In this document: one piece after another, positions 35,924 to 50,701 of the stretch
Position numbering within the stretch: the first letter of the stretch is position 1
Layout: every line of letters starts with the position of its first letter
Source: an uncultured Massilia sp.
GTDB taxonomy: Bacteria > Pseudomonadota > Gammaproteobacteria > Burkholderiales > Burkholderiaceae_D
NCBI RefSeq assembly: GCF_913773735.1
Contig: NZ_CAJYEB010000036.1
Span: forward strand, 1 to 64,000
Reading direction: 5' to 3'
DNA length: 64,000 nucleotides
The notes under the pieces: model-generated
The model's database searches: none
What the model was told of the DNA's origin: nothing
What the model saw: only the letters and a program-made list of their open reading frames with translations
Made by a program: the position numbers and the translations under genes

Positions 35924-36345
35924 TCCTTCCCTGCGCGCAGGCGGGCGTCGGCCAGCGCGGCGTGCGCGGCCGGGCGGGCGGACGCCACCGGCGTCATGCC
36001 GCCGGCGGCGTTATCGTACAGGCGCAGTACCTTGCGTTCGCGGCCGCGCACCAGCACGACCTCGTTGTCGCGCACGCTGGCCACGCGCATGCCCTGGAAA
36101 TCGTCGCCCGGACGCACCGTCGTGCCGTCGATCACTGCCAGGTGACGCCCACCGGGGGCGCGCCCGATCAGGATGGTCTGCAACCGCGGCCCATCCTCGC
36201 CCGCGGCCTGCGCCGCCGCGTGGCCGGGCGCCGCCGCGGCCGGAGGCCTGGTCGGGTCCTGCAGCGACTGCGCGCCGGCCGCCGCGCACAATGCGCACAG
36301 CATGCCCAGGAGCGCGACGGCGCGCAGCGCCGCCTTCGGTTTCAC
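35920..36345 (-). CDS. mshK: MSHA biogenesis protein MshK
   Basis: 141 residues. N-terminal hydrophobic signal (VALLGMLCALCAAAGAQ), then SLQDPTRPP, a motif shared with PilP/GspC-like pilotin-associated proteins, and a beta-rich C-terminal part (LQTILIGRAPGGRHLAVIDG). It probably bridges inner-membrane platform and secretin. I chose the GTG at 36345, which overlaps the mshJ stop as GTGA like the other junctions in this operon; an ATG at 36357 in frame would add four residues. Confidence 0.8.
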   Translation of the reverse strand: MKPKAALRAVALLGMLCALCAAAGAQSLQDPTRPPAAAAPGHAAAQAAGEDGPRLQTILIGRAPGGRHLAVIDGTTVRPGDDFQGMRVASVRDNEVVLVRGRERKVLRLYDNAAGGMTPVASARPAAHAALADARLRAGKE

Positions 36346-37094
36346 AACTTCATCCATTTCGGGTCCAGGCTCAGGGTGTACAGGGTCAGCGTCAGGCGCA
36401 CTTCCGGGTATTGCTCGACCTCGAGCTGTGCCTTGCCCCAGAACAGCTGGGTCGGCAACGCCTCCAGCGTCGTCATGTAGTCGACCATGTCGAGATAGCT
36501 GCCGCGCAGGGTCAGTTCGACGCCATGGCTGAACAACAGGTCGGGGGCGCGGGCCACGGCCGGCGGCGCGGATCCGGCTGCGGGTGCGGCTGCGGCTGCG
36601 GCCGCCTGCGCCGCAGCGCCGGGCCGGGCCGGATCGCCGGCCGCGGACTGCACGGCCAGGTCGCTCAGCGAACCGACCGGCAGCGTCTTCATCGACACCA
36701 GCTTCAGGCGCGCATTCGAGCGCAGGATCGATTCCAGCAGCGGGGCGACGCGCTCCGGCGGCACCAGCCCCTTCTGCATGGCGCGCAGGTCGCCGGTCAG
36801 GCGCTCGGTATCGGCGCGCACGGCGCCCAGCCGCTCGCGCAGCGGCGCATCCGGATCATTGCGGCCGATGGCCAGCTTCTGCGCCGTCTCGGCCTCCAGC
36901 GCGGCAACCTGGTCGCGCTGCTGGGCGATCTGCGCGCGCAGGCGTTCCTGCTTCTGGAGCGCCGGCCCCAGCGCCGCCATCCAGCCGATGCCGGCCACGA
37001 CGGCCAGCACCGCCGCCAGCGCCAGCACGCGCTCGCGCGGGCTCAGCGCGTCGACGCGCGCGGACAAGGCTTGCCAGCGTTGCTTCGGCGTCAT
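36342..37094 (-). CDS. mshJ: MSHA biogenesis protein MshJ (PilO-like)
   Basis: 250 residues. A short cytosolic N-terminus, one membrane helix at about 22-42, a periplasmic coiled coil (LQKQERLRAQIAQQRDQVAAL), an Ala-rich linker, and a ferredoxin-like C-terminal domain (ELTLRGSYLDMVDYMTTLEAL). This is the PilO/GspM layout. It forms the inner-membrane alignment complex with the PilN-like protein. Overlaps of four bases at both ends show translational coupling. Confidence 0.87.
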   Translation of the reverse strand: MTPKQRWQALSARVDALSPRERVLALAAVLAVVAGIGWMAALGPALQKQERLRAQIAQQRDQVAALEAETAQKLAIGRNDPDAPLRERLGAVRADTERLTGDLRAMQKGLVPPERVAPLLESILRSNARLKLVSMKTLPVGSLSDLAVQSAAGDPARPGAAAQAAAAAAAPAAGSAPPAVARAPDLLFSHGVELTLRGSYLDMVDYMTTLEALPTQLFWGKAQLEVEQYPEVRLTLTLYTLSLDPKWMKL

Positions 37095-37738
37095 CGCTTG
37101 TCCTCCGCCGGCGTCGACTGCAGGCTGAATTCGACGTAGGGCGCCGGCGCCGTACCTTCCTTGCCGTCGCGGTCGACGCGCTTGAGGTCCTCGGCGGGGC
37201 CGATCCGCAGGCTGCCCACGGCCTTGCCCTGCATGACCGGCTCGTTGCGCAGGCGCGCCAGGAAGCCCGGCACCAGTGCCGGATCGAGGGCCCTGCCCTG
37301 CACGCCGAGGTCCAGGCCGGCGCCGCCGATGCGCACTCCGGTGAGCCACAGGCCGTCCACCCGCTGGCGCGCCAGCGCACGGAAGTATTCGGCATACCCC
37401 TGGGTGTTGCCCAATTCGCCGCGTTCGATGACCCCGGCCACGCGCCGCAAGGCCTCGCGCTGGCTTTCCGCGTCGGCGATCCGGCCGGCCAGCGTCGCAT
37501 CCCTGGCCGCCGGCGCCGTGCCGGCAGTGACCTCGGCCAGGCGCTTGTCGGACTGGTCCAGCAACCTGGCGCCGGTATTTGCCTCGGCCTGCAGGGCGCC
37601 CGTCTTGACGTGCGCGAACCAGGTGGCGCCCGCCATGGCCAGCGCGGCCATCCCGGCGGCAACCGCCATGCCGTTGGCCGACAGCAGGTTCTTCTGCTTT
37701 TCGAACCCCGGGTTGAACAGGTTGATCTGCTGGCTCAC
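37091..37738 (-). CDS. MSHA biogenesis protein, PilN-like (MshI2)
   Basis: 215 residues. It begins SQQINLFNPGFEKQKN, resembling the INLLPWR-type cytosolic tail of PilN that binds the PilM-like protein, followed by one membrane helix at about 22-42 and a periplasmic domain with a coiled-coil start and VDGLWLTGVRIGG. It sits between the PilM-like mshI and the PilO-like mshJ, the expected place. Overlaps of four bases with both neighbours. Confidence 0.85.
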   Translation of the reverse strand: MSQQINLFNPGFEKQKNLLSANGMAVAAGMAALAMAGATWFAHVKTGALQAEANTGARLLDQSDKRLAEVTAGTAPAARDATLAGRIADAESQREALRRVAGVIERGELGNTQGYAEYFRALARQRVDGLWLTGVRIGGAGLDLGVQGRALDPALVPGFLARLRNEPVMQGKAVGSLRIGPAEDLKRVDRDGKEGTAPAPYVEFSLQSTPAEDKR

Positions 37739-38670
37739 GCGGCCACCTCGTCACGCAATGCGGCGCCGAGCGGCACGAAAAAGCGGCACTGGCCCGCCGG
37801 ATCCTGCAATTCGGGCTGGCCTTCCAGTTCGAACAGGGTGGCCAGGTCGAGCGTCTCGACGCGCGTGTACAGGTTGCCCGACAGGTAAGCCTCCAGGCCG
37901 TCCACGGCGCTCGGGGCCAGCACCAGCTTGGCGATACCGATGAAGGAGAACTGGCGTTCGAAGTGGTCGAGCGAACGCTGCAACTCCAGCGTGATCTTGT
38001 CGAAGCTGGCGGTCTTGCGCTCGTGATCCGTGTCGAGCAATTGCGCCAGCGTCACGTCGATACGGCGGGACAGGTACAGTTCGCCATTCCAGGACACCGT
38101 CAGCAGGCCGCCGTCCGCGGCGAACGACAGCATCGCCACGCCGCGGCCATCGGCCTCGAGCATGGCCGAGATATTCCGTTGGGCCATCTCGGGAATGTCG
38201 ATGGCGCGCAGCTTCACCTTGGCGCCGGCGAACAATTGCTGGCGCGCGGCCACGACGCTGTTACGCGCCGCCACCGCGAACAGGCTTTGCTGCGGACGCC
38301 CACCGCCCGGCGGTGGCGGCAGTTCGAGCAGATCGAAGGTGGCCTCGTCGACTGGAAAATCGAGGATGTCCTTCATGCGCCAGCGCATGGCGGTGCGCAA
38401 TTCCTCGCGCGGGACGTTCGGCGCCTCCACCGACATGAACTGGTAGTCGCCGCCGGCCAGCACGGTGGTGCACCGGTAGTCGCCCGCATGCACTTCCTTG
38501 CCGGCGCGTTCCAGCGCATCGACGTCGACGGTACCCGGAAAGAAGGACGCCAGGGTCACCGCCGGCCTGGCACCGGCCTGGCGCCGCACGCTGGCGGCGG
38601 CGAGGCCGTCCGGCTGGACCACCATTGCCAGCCAGGCTTCACTGTTCTTTGCTTTACGAAAAAAAGGCAT
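37735..38670 (-). CDS. mshI: MSHA biogenesis protein MshI (PilM-like)
   Basis: 311 residues, cytosolic, actin-like fold of the PilM/MshI family. Features are AMRWRMKDILDFPVDEATFDL, given here as its core MRWRMKDILDFPVDEA, VAARNSVVAARQQLF, and the C-terminal LVLAPSAVDGLEAYLSGNL. It should bind the cytosolic tail of the PilN-like protein and connect the motor with the alignment complex. First gene after a 180-base gap from the pilin genes, with its own possible promoter. Confidence 0.88.
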   Translation of the reverse strand: MPFFRKAKNSEAWLAMVVQPDGLAAASVRRQAGARPAVTLASFFPGTVDVDALERAGKEVHAGDYRCTTVLAGGDYQFMSVEAPNVPREELRTAMRWRMKDILDFPVDEATFDLLELPPPPGGGRPQQSLFAVAARNSVVAARQQLFAGAKVKLRAIDIPEMAQRNISAMLEADGRGVAMLSFAADGGLLTVSWNGELYLSRRIDVTLAQLLDTDHERKTASFDKITLELQRSLDHFERQFSFIGIAKLVLAPSAVDGLEAYLSGNLYTRVETLDLATLFELEGQPELQDPAGQCRFFVPLGAALRDEVAA

Positions 38671-38721
38671 CCGGTGGCGGTCGACGTCAGGAAGTTTCGA
38701 AGAAGTATCGCTAGGCTATTG

Positions 38722-38727
38722 ATTATA
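38722..38727 (-). promoter_or_regulatory. Possible -10 element before mshI
   Basis: On the minus strand a perfect TATAAT lies 52 bases before mshI in a clearly AT-rich stretch. The -35 region is weak. It would allow separate transcription of the mshI-mshN block. Confidence 0.35.
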
Positions 38728-38739
38728 TTCAACTGTAAT

Positions 38740-38788
38740 GGAAAACCGATACCATTTTTTCATGTGGGAAAAATATTTCCGGTTTTCC
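38740..38788 (-). promoter_or_regulatory. Stem-loop between pilin genes and mshI
   Basis: GGAAAACCG at 38740-38748 pairs with CGGTTTTCC at 38780-38788, a perfect 9-bp stem with a 31-base AT-rich loop containing GGAAAAATATTTCC. It lies 62 bases after the second pilin stop and just upstream of the possible mshI promoter. It could end or stabilise the pilin mRNA, or be a protein-binding site; this cannot be decided from sequence. Confidence 0.45.
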
Positions 38789-38850
38789 AGCCCGATTGAC
38801 CGGCATGCCGTTGTCAATACGCCGCGCATGACGCAGCAAGCCGCGTGCTT

Positions 38851-39327
38851 TCACATGCAATCGGCCGGCGTCGAGGTCAACTGCAGCTTCGGCGGCTTGA
38901 CGCTGCCCGTGCTCGCGTTGGCTTTCGCCCCCTCGTAGGTGACCTTGCATTTGTCCGGATTGGCATTGCGCGCCGAAACGGTCAGGAGGCCATTGGCAAA
39001 CTGCAGCACGTAGTCCGGCGCAGAGATACCGGCCGCTTCGGCAAAGGCGAGGCTGGCGGCAGGGTATCCTGCGCGCATCGGCACGGTCTTGCCATCGATG
39101 GTGATCTCGGTGGCATATTCGGACGGCTTGATCAGGTACTTGGCGTGGATCATGTTGGACGCCGAACTCAGCGCGGCCTGCGCGCCGAGCACGGTCGCAT
39201 GGCGTGCGTCACCCGTCAAGTTGATGAACTTGGGTAACGCCGTTGCGGCGAGGATGCCCAGGATGACGATCACGGCGATCAGTTCGATCAGCGTGAAGCC
39301 ATCCTGCTTGCCAACGTTCGTCTTCAT
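38851..39327 (-). CDS. MSHA-type pilin, second copy
   Basis: 158 residues. Class III type IV prepilin signal MKTNVGKQDG followed by FTLIELIAVIVILGILAA; prepilin peptidase would cut after the Gly at 10. The hydrophobic helix leads to ALPKFINLTGDARHA, the MshA hallmark. Cys in NPDKCKVTYEG and TPADCM could form the C-terminal disulfide loop. It is a paralogue of the pilin just upstream, with a shared N-terminal half and a different C-terminal half. The start at 39327 puts a short leader before the cut site. It could be the MshA or MshB type. Confidence 0.88.
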   Translation of the reverse strand: MKTNVGKQDGFTLIELIAVIVILGILAATALPKFINLTGDARHATVLGAQAALSSASNMIHAKYLIKPSEYATEITIDGKTVPMRAGYPAASLAFAEAAGISAPDYVLQFANGLLTVSARNANPDKCKVTYEGAKANASTGSVKPPKLQLTSTPADCM

Positions 39328-39430
39328 GGACACGCCCTTGGCGGCAGGAGTGGTCGCAACCGTGCGGTCAGGACGTCGCGGCGGCCAAGGCGACATCGTA
39401 CGCGTCCGCGGCGCTCCTGGCGGTGCCGGC

Positions 39431-39922
39431 TTAGTTGCAGTCGGACGTATTGAGGGTGACCGTCGGCGCCGTGATGGTCGTGGTGCTACCGCTCGTCACC
39501 GAAGCCGCTTCGGTATAGGTGGCGGTGCAGCTACCCACCTTGGCCGACTTGGGGGTGACCGTGACGGTATTCGCACTTGTGCCGGTGCCCGGTGTGATTT
39601 GGTAGTCATTGACGCCATCGAGTCCGGCCGCGAGCGCGATGCCGGCCGCCGACGGGTAGCCGTTGGCGACCGGGATCGAGGCGCCGTCGACGTCCACCGA
39701 CGTCGCGGTGGCGCTGCCCATCAGGAACTTGCCATGCACGATGGCGGCGCCAGTCGACATCGCGCCTCGTGCCGCGCTCACGGAGGCGACGCGCGCATCG
39801 GTGCCCAGGTTGATGAATTTCGGCAGCGCGGTCGCAGCCAGGATGCCGAGGATCACGATCACGACGATCAGCTCGATCAGGGTAAAGCCGCCTTGCGCGC
39901 CGGCCTTGAAATTCTTGTTCAT
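39431..39922 (-). CDS. mshA: MSHA-type major pilin candidate
   Basis: 163 residues. The prepilin leader MNKNFKAGAQGG precedes FTLIELIVVIVILGILAA, followed by ALPKFINLGTDARVASVSAARG. The C-terminal part is Thr/Ser/Val-rich with two Cys (KVGSCTATY and the final NTSDCN), giving a likely disulfide loop. GGAGAG stands before the ATG. It is preceded by the mshF-like gene and followed by the second pilin after about 100 bases. Which of the two is the main subunit is not decided; this one has the better ribosome binding site. Confidence 0.87.
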   Translation of the reverse strand: MNKNFKAGAQGGFTLIELIVVIVILGILAATALPKFINLGTDARVASVSAARGAMSTGAAIVHGKFLMGSATATSVDVDGASIPVANGYPSAAGIALAAGLDGVNDYQITPGTGTSANTVTVTPKSAKVGSCTATYTEAASVTSGSTTTITAPTVTLNTSDCN

Positions 39923-39965
39923 TCTACTCTCCGAAATGATGAAAGGTCGCGGTCGTCCCGCAAGA

Positions 39966-40475
39966 TCATGGTGTCGCGCCACCGACCTGAATCAAGGCCA
40001 GGCCAACGCTCGCGCCGCCTGCGTCCGGTGCCCCGGACGCTTCAGGCGAACTCGTCAATTCTACCTTGAATTTTAGTAATCTTGACCCACTGAAAGTAAA
40101 GTTTTCTCGCGAAAATGCAACGTATACCAGTGTTTTGTCGCGAACATCGTACAACCAGTTTCCAACCGGCAACTCGTCCGTTGCCGGCCGGTCGAATTCG
40201 CCCAGATAGGTGACGGGCGCCGGATCCACCCAGCGCATCGGATTGCTGCCCGCCATGGCCCGCAGGGCCGCGGGGCCGTGCGCGCCGACCATGCGCGCCG
40301 CCTCGACCTTCGTGGCCAGGCGCAAGGCCGCCAGCATCTGGCGCACCGCGACCTCTTCCGCATGCCGGCGGTACGTGTCGAAGCGCGCCAGGATGAAGGC
40401 CGCCAGCGCCACGATCAGCAACAGGACCAGCGCCAGTTCCTGCGGCCGGAACGCCCGGTGCGGCTTGGCCTTCAT
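39966..40475 (-). CDS. MshF-like pilus biogenesis protein
   Basis: 169 residues. One N-terminal membrane helix (ELALVLLLIVALAAFILAR) without a canonical prepilin cleavage site, then a helix (AVRQMLAALRLATKVEAARM) and a beta-rich periplasmic part. Sequence is not strongly diagnostic. Position between mshG and the pilins is the place of mshF in Vibrio. Its start overlaps the mshG stop by four bases, which makes it part of the assembly operon. Confidence 0.65.
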   Translation of the reverse strand: MKAKPHRAFRPQELALVLLLIVALAAFILARFDTYRRHAEEVAVRQMLAALRLATKVEAARMVGAHGPAALRAMAGSNPMRWVDPAPVTYLGEFDRPATDELPVGNWLYDVRDKTLVYVAFSRENFTFSGSRLLKFKVELTSSPEASGAPDAGGASVGLALIQVGGATP

Positions 40476-41716
40476 TTCCGGTGCAGCGCCGCCTGGCCCA
40501 GGTCCCAGATCGGCAGGAAGATGCCCAGCGCGAGGATCAGCACCATCACCCCCAGGAACACGATCAGGATCGGCTCGATCTGGCTCGACAGCGTCTTGAG
40601 CTCGTAGTCGACCTCGCGCTCGTACATCAGCGCGATCTCGTCCATCAGGTCGTCGATCGAACCGGATTCCTCGCCCACGCCGATCATCTGCAGCACCACC
40701 GGCGTGAACACGTCGGCGTTCGTGGCCGTGCGCAGGATGCTCTCGCCGCGCTCGACGCCCTCGCGCATCTGCTCGATGCGCATGGACAGGTAGGCGTTGT
40801 CCGAGGTCTGCGACACCACCGACAGGGCCTGCACGATCGGCACGCCGCTGCGGATCGACAGCGCGAAGCTGCGCGCGAAGCGGGCCATGGTGGCCTTGTG
40901 GACGATCTTGCCGGCCACCGGCAGGCGCAGCTTGATGCGGTCCCAGGACAGGCGGCCCTTGGGCGTGCGCGTCCACGACTTGAAGCCGAACCAGGCCGCG
41001 ATGCCGCCGCCCAGGAACAGCGGCCAGTTCTGCTTGCTGAACTCGGACGTCCCGATCAGGATCCGGGTCATCAGCGGCAGTTCGGCATGGAAGGTCTTGA
41101 ACACCGTCTGGAACTGCGGGATCACGAACAGGTTCACGACCGCCATCGCGGCGACCATCGCCACGATCACGAAGCTCGGATAGCGCAGCGCCGTCTTCAC
41201 GCGCTGGCGCATGTCGCGGTCGAATTCCAGGTGGTCGAACAGGCGCAGGAACACTTCCTCGAGGCGGCCGGTCATCTCCCCCACCCGCACCATCGACAGG
41301 TAGAAGGTGTTGAAGCATTCGGGATGGCGGCGCATCGCCGCCGACAGTTCGCGGCCGGCGTCGAGCGATTCGCGCAGGTCCTGCAGCACCCGCGCGAAGC
41401 TCTTGTTGGTGCTCGATTCCTGCAGGCCGGCCAGGCCGCGCATGATCGGCACGCCCGACTTGAGCAGCGTGTAGATCTGGCGGCTGAACAGCTGCACGTC
41501 GAGCGAGGTGACCTTCTTGCGCGTCAGGCGCTCCCACAGGCCGTCGTCGCCGGCGCCCGCGCCCGCGGTGGCCTTGCGCGTGGTCGGCACGATCTCGATC
41601 GGCGTGACGCCGGTGCCGAACAGCTGGTCGGCCACGGCCCCGCTGTCCGCGCCTTCCAGCACGCCCTGCATCAGCGCGCCGCGCGCGTCGCGCCCCTTGT
41701 AGGCAAAGAACGGCAT
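40472..41716 (-). CDS. mshG: MSHA inner-membrane platform protein MshG (GspF/PilC family)
   Basis: 414 residues with two GspF domains. It begins MPFFAYKGRDARGALMQGVLEG, in short FAYKGRDARG as usual for the family. KKVTSLDVQLFSRQIYTLLKSGVP-type region and the repeat copy FARSFALSIRSGVPIVQAL mark the two halves. Three membrane helices are visible (about 170, 220, 380). It is the polytopic protein through which the motor MshE works. It follows mshE by 14 bases. Confidence 0.93.
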   Translation of the reverse strand: MPFFAYKGRDARGALMQGVLEGADSGAVADQLFGTGVTPIEIVPTTRKATAGAGAGDDGLWERLTRKKVTSLDVQLFSRQIYTLLKSGVPIMRGLAGLQESSTNKSFARVLQDLRESLDAGRELSAAMRRHPECFNTFYLSMVRVGEMTGRLEEVFLRLFDHLEFDRDMRQRVKTALRYPSFVIVAMVAAMAVVNLFVIPQFQTVFKTFHAELPLMTRILIGTSEFSKQNWPLFLGGGIAAWFGFKSWTRTPKGRLSWDRIKLRLPVAGKIVHKATMARFARSFALSIRSGVPIVQALSVVSQTSDNAYLSMRIEQMREGVERGESILRTATNADVFTPVVLQMIGVGEESGSIDDLMDEIALMYEREVDYELKTLSSQIEPILIVFLGVMVLILALGIFLPIWDLGQAALHRK

Positions 41717-41730
41717 CCGCTACCTCCGCC

Positions 41731-43437
<1,707 letters not shown>

Positions 43438-43738
43438 GACACCCCTCTGGATACGTTGTAGGACTTCTCCTGCAATTTTACGGCAGAACCACAAAAATTT
43501 ACTCAAAGAATTACTTTTGGTAGTGCGATCCGTATCGCCAGCGCGACTCCGACAACCATCAAACCGGGGTCAGAGCCGGGGTCAGAGCCCGGTTTTTGGA
43601 AATGTCTTCGGGGCATCTTGGGGCGCGCATGGCGCGTTTCGCCGCTGTCGGTATGAAAATCGCTTGTCGATCCTGCATGTGGGGCGACTTTCCGGCGAAA
43701 AATGTACCGATCTGGCATTTTGGTGTTTGCGGGCGGCT
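43438..43738. other. Divergent control region between mshE and the hybrid kinase
   Basis: About 300 bases without a gene. It holds an AT-rich part near mshE (43470-43520), a tandem GGGGTCAGAG hairpin at 43561-43597 and a further AT-rich part before the kinase. Small open frames here overlap repeats and are not credible. Promoters for both directions must lie here, but no convincing hexamer pair was found. Confidence 0.5.
43561..43597 (+). repeat. Tandem CCGGGGTCAGAG unit inside a hairpin with T run
   Basis: CCGGGGTCAGAG occurs twice in a row (43564-43575, 43576-43587). The whole is framed by AAACCGGG at the left and CCCGGTTT at the right, followed by five T in total. In plus direction it resembles a Rho-independent terminator or attenuator before the kinase gene. 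GGGGTCAGA motifs also look like REP sequences seen in related genomes. Confidence 0.6.
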
Positions 43739-48339
<4,601 letters not shown>

Positions 48340-48343
<4 letters not shown>

Positions 48344-49257
48344 GCTGGACCGACATGGCCGTGAACGGCCGCATCCTGGTGGTCGACGATGCGATGGAAA
48401 ACATCCAGATCCTGCACGGCGCCCTGCAGGACGAGCACGAGGTCCTGTTCGCGCTGGACGGCCCGCGCGCGCTGGAGATCGCCCGTACCCAGCACCCCGA
48501 CCTGATCCTGCTCGACGCCGTGATGCCCGGCATGGACGGCTACGCCGTGTGCAAGGAACTGCTGGCGACGCCGGAAACGGCCGACATCCCGGTCATCTTC
48601 GTCACCGCCCTCAAGTCGCCGGAAGACGAGACGCGCGCGCTGGGCGCCGGGGCCGCCGACTTCATCAGCAAGCCCGTCAACGCCGCCGTCGTGCGCGCGC
48701 GCGTGCGCACCCAGCTCACCGTCAAGCGCCAGCGCGACGCGCTGCGCGCGCTGATCCTGACCGACGCGCTGACCGGCGTCGCCAACCGCCGCGCCTTCGA
48801 CGAACGGCTCGACGCCGAATGGCGCCGCTGCGGGCGCGCCGGGCTGCCGGTGGCGCTGATCCTGGTGGACATCGACCATTTCAAGGCCTACAACGACCAC
48901 TACGGCCACCCGGGCGGCGACGCCACGCTGGTGCAGTTCGCGGGGGCGATGCGCCGCGCCGCCGGACGCAGCCAGGACCTGGTGGCGCGCTACGGCGGCG
49001 AGGAATTCGCGATCCTGCTGCCCCAGCTGGACGCCCGGGGCGCCACCGGCGTCGCGCACCGGCTGATGGCGGAACTGGAAGCGATGGACATCCCGCACGC
49101 GGCCTCGCCGACGGCGCCGCGCCTGACGGCCAGCATGGGCATCGCCTGCATGGTGCCGGGAGACCACAGCGCGCCGGCCGACCTGGTGCAGGTGGCCGAC
49201 GCGCTGCTGTACCAGGCCAAGGCAGGCGGACGCAACCGCTACCGGGTCAGTGGCTAG
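48340..49257 (+). CDS. Response regulator with GGDEF output (diguanylate cyclase)
   Basis: 305 residues. Receiver domain with phospho-acceptor Asp59 (LILLDAVMPGMDG) and Lys in ISKPV, then a GGDEF domain with GGEEF at 219-223. RSQD at 210-213, five residues before it, is a canonical I-site for product inhibition. The substrate loop reads YGHPGGDATL. It should make c-di-GMP when phosphorylated. The ATG overlaps the kinase stop (ATGA), so it is the direct partner of the hybrid kinase. The nearby MshE is a c-di-GMP receptor type. Confidence 0.92.
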
Positions 49258-49264
49258 CACACCG

Positions 49265-50683
49265 TCAGGGATCCGGCGCCGCGTTCTGCACGCCGTTCCT
49301 GGCGTCCGCTACCGCCTTGGGAGTATCCCAGCTGTTTCCCAGGCCAGTCCCCGTCTTGCGGGGCATGCGCACGTATCCCGTATGCGCATCGAGCACGTTC
49401 GCCGCAAGCACGGAACCGTCGCTGCCGACCAGGCTATACGCAACGACGGCACCGCCAGAGTGAAACAATTTAGCTCCGGTGAAAAGATTATTCGTTGCCA
49501 GCGAATTTCCGCCTGCTGCAACAACCTTCAAGTTCAATACCGGTACGCCTTGCCGTAACTCCTTGACGCTGAATCCGACCCTGATCAACTGGGCCAGCGG
49601 GCTCACCGGTTGCTGCGCGCTTGTGGCGTTCAGCGCATTGAGGACCTGCACGACTCGCGTATCGATTTCCTTGAGTTGCGCCAGCAGCGTCGTGATGTCC
49701 TCCACGGCGCGTTTTTTTTCCAGCGCTGTCGCATCCGAAGCCGCCTTATCGCTTGCCCCGCCCCTTGCGGCCTTGGGTTTGGCCTCTGCCGCGTCGTGAA
49801 CCGAGCGCTCTTTCAACCACGAGGTCATGTCGGATTGCAGCGCCAGCGCCCAATCGTGGTCGCTCGAGAGCTGGTCGACCAGCATACCGATTTCGGACGT
49901 CGCCGAGCCGGCGACCAGGCCCGGGTACACGATGATATCCTTGCGTTGCCCTTTGGCGGCGCGCCAAGAATGTACCATTGCTGCCTGCAGCGCAAGCGGA
50001 TCCACCGTCATGCTCGACGATACGACGCTCATTTGCGTCTTGAATGCCTGCACGATGCTAGCCGCCGCTGCAATCCCCTCCATTACCAAAGGAATCGCTG
50101 TTCCAGACCTGGTTCCGGATTCGGCCGTGGTCCTGAGCGAGCCGAAGTCGCTCGCAGCCTTGTTCACGGCCGATTTGTATTGGCCGCCGAGCGTCTTGAG
50201 CGAATGCTCAGCAGCCTGATAGGCCGCAAGCAATGGGAACAGAGAATCGTCGGCCAGAAGCACACCCCTGGCCGCTGCAGGAATGGCATCATTTACCTCG
50301 GCGGCGATACGACCGGTGACCGGTAGCAGTGCACGATAGGTCAGTGCACTCGTTTCGATGGCAACGCCCGTCACTCCGACGTCCGAGATCGCACCCTTCA
50401 ACGCAATGTCGGACAGGCCCTTTGCCGCCGCGGCCAAAGGCGCTCGCTGCTTTTCCGCAGCCTCCTGCTCCTTGGTGTCCAATGCCAGCGCCGCGGCCCT
50501 GTCCGCTTGCTCCAGGGATAACTGCGCCTGTCGTGCGCGCAGTTGTGACTCGAGCGCTTCCGCTTTCGCCTTTTCGATGGCTGCCGCGTCCTCGGCAAGC
50601 TCTTTTGCGGTCTGCGCCAGCACCGGCGGGCAGGACAGGAAGCACAGCAGCAGCATGGCCGGGAATGTAGAATTCGATGACAT
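49265..50683 (-). CDS. Unrecognised secreted Ala-rich helical protein
   Basis: 472 residues. Signal peptide MSSNSTFPAMLLLCFLSCPPVLAQ in short form ending VLAQ, then a Glu/Ala/Lys-rich coiled coil (about 27-80). The middle is mostly helical, and a charged Ala/Lys stretch occurs near 300-330. The C-terminal about 110 residues look beta-rich (GFSVKELRQGVPVLNLKVV, VVAYSLVGSDGSVLAANVLD). No known catalytic motif was seen. GGAGGA precedes the ATG. It follows the trypsin-like protease gene by 18 bases on the same strand. Base composition is less GC-rich than the neighbours. It could be a substrate, inhibitor or partner of the protease. Confidence 0.75.
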   Translation of the reverse strand: MSSNSTFPAMLLLCFLSCPPVLAQTAKELAEDAAAIEKAKAEALESQLRARQAQLSLEQADRAAALALDTKEQEAAEKQRAPLAAAAKGLSDIALKGAISDVGVTGVAIETSALTYRALLPVTGRIAAEVNDAIPAAARGVLLADDSLFPLLAAYQAAEHSLKTLGGQYKSAVNKAASDFGSLRTTAESGTRSGTAIPLVMEGIAAAASIVQAFKTQMSVVSSSMTVDPLALQAAMVHSWRAAKGQRKDIIVYPGLVAGSATSEIGMLVDQLSSDHDWALALQSDMTSWLKERSVHDAAEAKPKAARGGASDKAASDATALEKKRAVEDITTLLAQLKEIDTRVVQVLNALNATSAQQPVSPLAQLIRVGFSVKELRQGVPVLNLKVVAAGGNSLATNNLFTGAKLFHSGGAVVAYSLVGSDGSVLAANVLDAHTGYVRMPRKTGTGLGNSWDTPKAVADARNGVQNAAPDP

Positions 50684-50701
50684 CGTGTCGTCCTCCGACG
50701 A

